Source of the DNA: Hymenolepis diminuta
Taxonomy: Eukaryota > Platyhelminthes > Cestoda > Cyclophyllidea > Hymenolepididae
Reading direction: 5' to 3'
Assembly (NCBI GenBank): GCA_900708905.1
Contig: CAADRB010000012.1
Span: 1,409,235-1,473,234 of the forward strand
DNA length: 64,000 bases
This document shows, piece by piece, positions 60,801 to 64,000 of this stretch (position 1 is its first letter; every line of letters starts with the position of its first letter). A model generated the notes under the pieces. That model searched no databases. It saw only the letters and a program-made list of their open reading frames with translations, and had not been told where the DNA came from. The translations under genes were made by a program, and so were the position numbers.

Positions 60801-63395
60801 AAATTCACTTATTCCGCAATTTTTATTCGCTCTTTGTTATATTAGCCATCTTTCACTTGAATGTATTCCTCTATACATATTGAGAAAAAGAGAAGTTGAA
60901 GGATGACCCTCTATGCAATCCCAAAATTACTCTCTATTCGCATCTTCTACGTAAATACATCTCACCCACTCAAACATGTTAAAGTCTTTTCTGGCGAGAG
61001 CTTTTGACGGTCTACAAGGTGGGGAAACGTTTCTGACATCTTCTGGGAGGTCGAAAATTCACCATCTCACCGACCACAAGCCGTTGACAAATTGGATCCT
61101 CACAACTGCATATCAATCACAAGTTAATGGTTTGGTCGGGCGTTTCCACTGCCCTTATTGTTCATTGCACACCTGAAAGATGGACAGAAGCCCTTCCTTT
61201 GATCCTTTCTGGTATTTGAACAGCAGCCAAAGACGACTTTAACTGTTTCGCCACAGGAATGGTCTTTGGAGCCCCCACAAACTCCCGGGCCAATTTTCGT
61301 CCCCTTCTAACGATTCCCTCTGGCAAAACCCTGTAAATTATGTAGAATGTCTACGTTCCCACATGCAAAATCTACAAGCCCGTCCGACCCTCCCTGTCCC
61401 CATCTCCATTTTCATTCCCATATTTCTTCCCCTCCATGATGCTGTCCGTAAACATCTCCAGCCGATTTATAATCACTCTTTTCCGGTCCATCAAAGAGGT
61501 GAAAGAATTTTCACTATGCTTCAAGATGGCAAAGAGCTTGGTGCTTCTGTAGATTGCGTAAAACCTGCCTATCTTAACAAGCTTGTAACTGAAAATGCTA
61601 CATAAGTATTTCATCCAGACCCTCCGATCAAGGAAATGGAAAAACCTAAGCTAGTTACTCAGAGTGAAGGACATGTACGTTTCCCAGATCGTTACAAGGC
61701 TTAAAATGGTTATCCACTATGCTTCCCTTCCTATTCACTCTTAATTACCTGTTCTTCACAATCTTATAATAACCCCTTCCTTTTCAATTCTCATATACTT
61801 CATTTGCTATCAACTGCTTGTTATTCATGATGTTTTGATTAACTATCCTGCATTCTCCGCTTCAATTTACTTTTGTGTTCAGTATTTTTACAATATTTTA
61901 TCCTACTATCATATGCAAGCGTCAGTTTCGTTATCTAATTTCTACGGCCTCCCGAAGAGTGAGGCATTTGGCTTAAACAGGACAATTACACTCGGACCAA
62001 TTCACAGCCGGAAATTTGTGTCGCCTTTACGTGCCTCAAGGCTGAGAGGAGGCCGAAGGTTGACCCTCTATGTATTCCTAAAATTACTCTTTATCCGCAT
62101 CTTCTATGAAAATACTTCCGTTTCTCATCCACTAAGCCACAGTGATATCTTTATGTTCCTATGACTCAAACCCCTGTCATGTCTAGACAGGTTTATCGAT
62201 TCTCATTTTCCTACAACAGTCCTGTTTTATTTGAAGGTACATTTGCGTGCATATACCACGCGTAACCTTGTCCAAGTGGCTCATATAAAGTGCGTTTGTA
62301 TTTTCAATGAGACACACGGGCAGATACACACCTGTCATACGCGTGCTTTTACACTACCCTCTCATCGCCTTTGTTCCTTATTGTATTTTGATCAATGCAT
62401 TTTAGCCAAAATAGCTCTTGGTCTGTGCTCTATAACTGGTTAGCTGTCAGTCGTTAGTCACAAAGAAGTGATGCATAATGACTTGGCAACCCCTACTAGA
62501 TATTATCAATTAATATACCGTTCAAACAAGAGTAATTATTTTTAAGTAAAAAAAACATAAACACCGATCATTAAGCTCTACTTTTTCCTAGACTCTGGAA
62601 TCAGGTTTATCAGAAAGAATCAGGTTTATAAAGAAATAATTAATAAAGGAATCATAACACAAATGGAGAAAATATCAATCGACTTACGCGCCAAGAGAAA
62701 TTCCAACTGCGACCATTGAAGCATCTGGAAAACGGTTTCGGACGTGCTCAAAAACGGTCGCAACATCAGAAGTATGTGCAGCGCAGTATGTTTTAGGTGT
62801 CTACAAAATATACTTAGTAGAAAAATCAAAACTCACCTTCAATTTGTGGCGGCATGTTCCACGGTTATTTGCAACAACACAACGATAATTGCAATTATTT
62901 ATTTCTTTAACCAGACTAACTATATAACTGCAACAGCCACATCCAGTCAATCCAGGCAAAAGAACAACAATTGGGGTGTTATCTGACATTCCTTTGATAT
63001 TACTCCATGACAACTGCATCTCCCCACCATCTAAAAAACTTATATATTCTCTAAAATGGTGTATGTTTGTAGAATTCCTCTTACTCTTCGTAATCGACTT
63101 TATCAGCACGATGAAATATCGGTCTTAGCACTGTCTGAATACGACCAGTAAAACCGAAAACAAAAGGGGAATAAATTTCACTCAGAAAAGGAACGTGGGA
63201 ACGGAAGAAATTTAAGAGCTTTTTAGAACGTCCATAGAGAACTGGTGGCTGGAAATAAATTGATAAATTTCTAAAAATTACGCTTACCGAACGGGCAGCT
63301 AAGAAATAATAAGCCGTGTATGCTCCGATTAAACAGGAGATTACAAGCTTTGCTGTGTATTCACTGAAGATTAAATAGTTAACTGCTGGGAACAT
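51899..63395 (-). CDS. ABHD1/ABHD3-type alpha/beta hydrolase, seven exons
   Basis: Exons 63395-63288, 63248-63085, 63050-62837, 62800-62688, 58408-58174, 52340-52175 and 52107-51899 join in frame to 402 residues, close to the usual length of ABHD3. A membrane anchor lies near residues 13-33. The hydrolase core starts at YISFLDGG and includes VVLLPGLTG (the oxyanion region), VVANNRG, and the nucleophile elbow GISLG with Ser197. The acid is Asp326 or Asp327 in NAADDPFVP, and the base is His357 in RHGGHIGF. The cap region SLDWLLFNYPLT is typical of ABHD1/3. ABHD3 cleaves medium-chain and oxidised phosphatidylcholines at membranes; that this copy does so is inference. Introns are 39, 34, 36, 4279, 5833 and 67 bases. 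The elbow ends in LGA instead of the commoner LGG. All triad residues are intact. Confidence 0.95.
52341..54699. other. ABHD intron 5, first part
   Basis: Non-coding intronic DNA. The frame at 53617-53850 (+) shows no family resemblance. A single B-box-like GTTCGATCCC near 53630 has no matching A box. Confidence 0.4.
54700..57250. repeat. Degenerate tandem repeat zone within ABHD intron 5
   Basis: Purine-rich DNA with diverged blocks recurring about 680-800 bases apart. The block TTACAAA..CTACCACAA to GGAAAATCGATAA..AAGGC occurs near 54812-54950 and again near 55490-55650. ACTACAGAGT follows GTGRT-type sequence near 56100 and recurs near 56675 and 56898. AACTACCTATAAAGA occurs near 56337 and 57070. 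This fits several decayed copies of a unit, or nested insertions of one element. Frames at 54717, 55163 and 56328 (+) lie inside and are not believed to be genes. Confidence 0.5.
57251..58173. other. ABHD intron 5, end next to exon 5
   Basis: Non-coding. The minus-strand frame at 57407-57598 is open but has no acceptor in the ABHD frame and no match to the family, whose sequence is continuous without it. Confidence 0.4.
58409..60884. other. ABHD intron 4, part before the Gypsy remnant
   Basis: AT-rich intronic DNA without supported features. The frame at 59711-59920 (+) has no support. Confidence 0.4.
60885..60972 (+). repeat. Direct repeat flanking the Gypsy remnant, upstream copy
   Basis: GACCCTCTATGCAATCC, AAAATTACTCT, CGCATCTTCTA and CTCACCCACT recur in the same order and spacing at 62050-62136. 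The two copies flank the pol remnant in the same orientation, as LTR pieces would. Confidence 0.55.
60976..61704 (+). pseudogene. Ty3/Gypsy retrotransposon pol remnant, internally deleted
   Basis: Pieces of pol occur in order across frames. First comes an RNase H piece (HLTDHKPL), fused directly to the end of the integrase core (TAYQSQVNGLVGRFH). Next is RWTEALPLIL with an in-frame stop, then a frame change into HDAVRKHLQPIYNHSFPV, RGERIFTMLQDGKEL and VDCVKPAYL, and a Pro/Lys-rich end with VRFPDRYKA near 61704. Most of the RNase H and integrase between the first two pieces is missing. The reading frame has stops and shifts, so the element is dead. It lies antisense inside ABHD intron 4. Confidence 0.85.
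62050..62136 (+). repeat. Direct repeat flanking the Gypsy remnant, downstream copy
   Basis: Matches 60885-60972 (GACCCTCTATGTATTCC, AAAATTACTCT, CGCATCTTCTA, CTCATCCACT). It lies about 350 bases after the pol end, suiting a 3' LTR position. Confidence 0.55.
62137..62687. other. ABHD intron 4, start
   Basis: Remaining intronic DNA between the Gypsy remnant and the exon 4 donor. No supported feature. Confidence 0.4.
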
Positions 63396-64000
63396 GTTGG
63401 CGCAAAAGAAAAAGCAAAATTATCAGAAACTTCCGCTTAGAGTGTGAGAACACGACTTAAATGGGCTCAAGGTAGGTTTAACAGGAATCCATGGCTTTTA
63501 GTTAATATAAATAGCTTTGATAATTCTTCAAAATATATATAACCGGGAAGTAAAATACTTTATATATCTTGTTTTTTATTTAAAGCATTTTTTCTCATCA
63601 GGCAATTTTATTTTTTCATTTAGGAAATAGAAAATATTCCTTTCCGCTACGGATGAAATATCAATTGAATTATCACACGAAACTCGAAAATACAGTCAAT
63701 GATCATCGTGACTGATTTTTTATTTAAATTATACTAAACTGGATAACTTTTTCTGAATATATACCTGTCCGAAAATCATGAGGGATTTACTTTTATAAGA
63801 GTACGTAGGCTTCGACAAGATACCTCAAAAAATGATTTAGCGAAATTTTGTATCAAATTTAAGACAGTTACCGGGTAAAATGGTTACATCTTAGGGTATC
63901 TTCCTAATAGTAAAAATTTTATATTGTCATTGTCTATATGAATGCGTGTTTCAAGGCTATTTACTAGCCATAATGACCTGCTCTTCTCTGTAGGATACTG
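63396..64000. other. 5' flank of the ABHD gene
   Basis: AT-rich upstream DNA. An AGCGGAAGTT stretch (ETS-site-like, minus strand, near 63436-63445) lies about 45 bases before the ATG. No clear TATA box at normal spacing, and no further gene to the window end. Confidence 0.35.

Noticed and set aside
61372..61614. Minus-strand 80-codon frame
   Set aside because: Antisense shadow of the Gypsy integrase tail.

Overview
The window is eukaryotic: AT-rich, sparse coding sequence, and genes split into small exons with canonical GT-AG introns. Three things suggest a parasitic flatworm (fluke or tapeworm): a Gypsy pol remnant of the kind common in schistosome and tapeworm genomes, introns as short as 27-40 bases beside introns of 4-6 kb, and small introns crowded at the 5' end of a gene. 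The species cannot be named from the sequence alone.

Layout. 0.5-3.0 kb (minus) holds two exons of a short SKP1-like gene. 10.6-14.5 kb (minus) holds a complete five-exon secreted trypsin-like serine protease; its His-Asp-Ser triad is intact but the Cys191-Cys220 disulfide is missing. 20.2-20.5 kb (minus) has a possible small secreted four-cysteine protein. From 23.0 to 48.2 kb there are five scattered members of a family of small proteins with two membrane segments. I call them 2TM-A (23.0 kb, +), 2TM-B (28.65 kb, +), 2TM-D (36.6-37.4 kb, -), 2TM-E (41.0-41.85 kb, -) and 2TM-C (47.5-48.2 kb, +). From 51.9 to 63.4 kb (minus) runs a seven-exon ABHD1/ABHD3-type alpha/beta hydrolase, whose two giant introns contain a decayed Gypsy retrotransposon and a zone of degenerate tandem repeats. 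The remaining DNA is mostly non-coding with decayed repeats, tRNA-like SINE candidates and one LTR-like segment.

The most interesting system is the 2TM family. Exon boundaries, intron phases and short domain spacing are conserved: first membrane segment, G-x-Y-[FL]-x3-[EK]-C, a phase-2 intron in a tiny loop, a second Cys (usually C-x9-C), second membrane segment, then a cytoplasmic-type tail that differs in every member. Three members have a first coding exon of exactly 131 bases. Four members have a CCAAT box a short way upstream, with signs of a 5' UTR intron. I do not recognise this family. The members look like an expanded lineage-specific set with a fixed membrane hairpin and swappable tails. 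All gene models come from reading splice sites and frames by eye, without transcripts.
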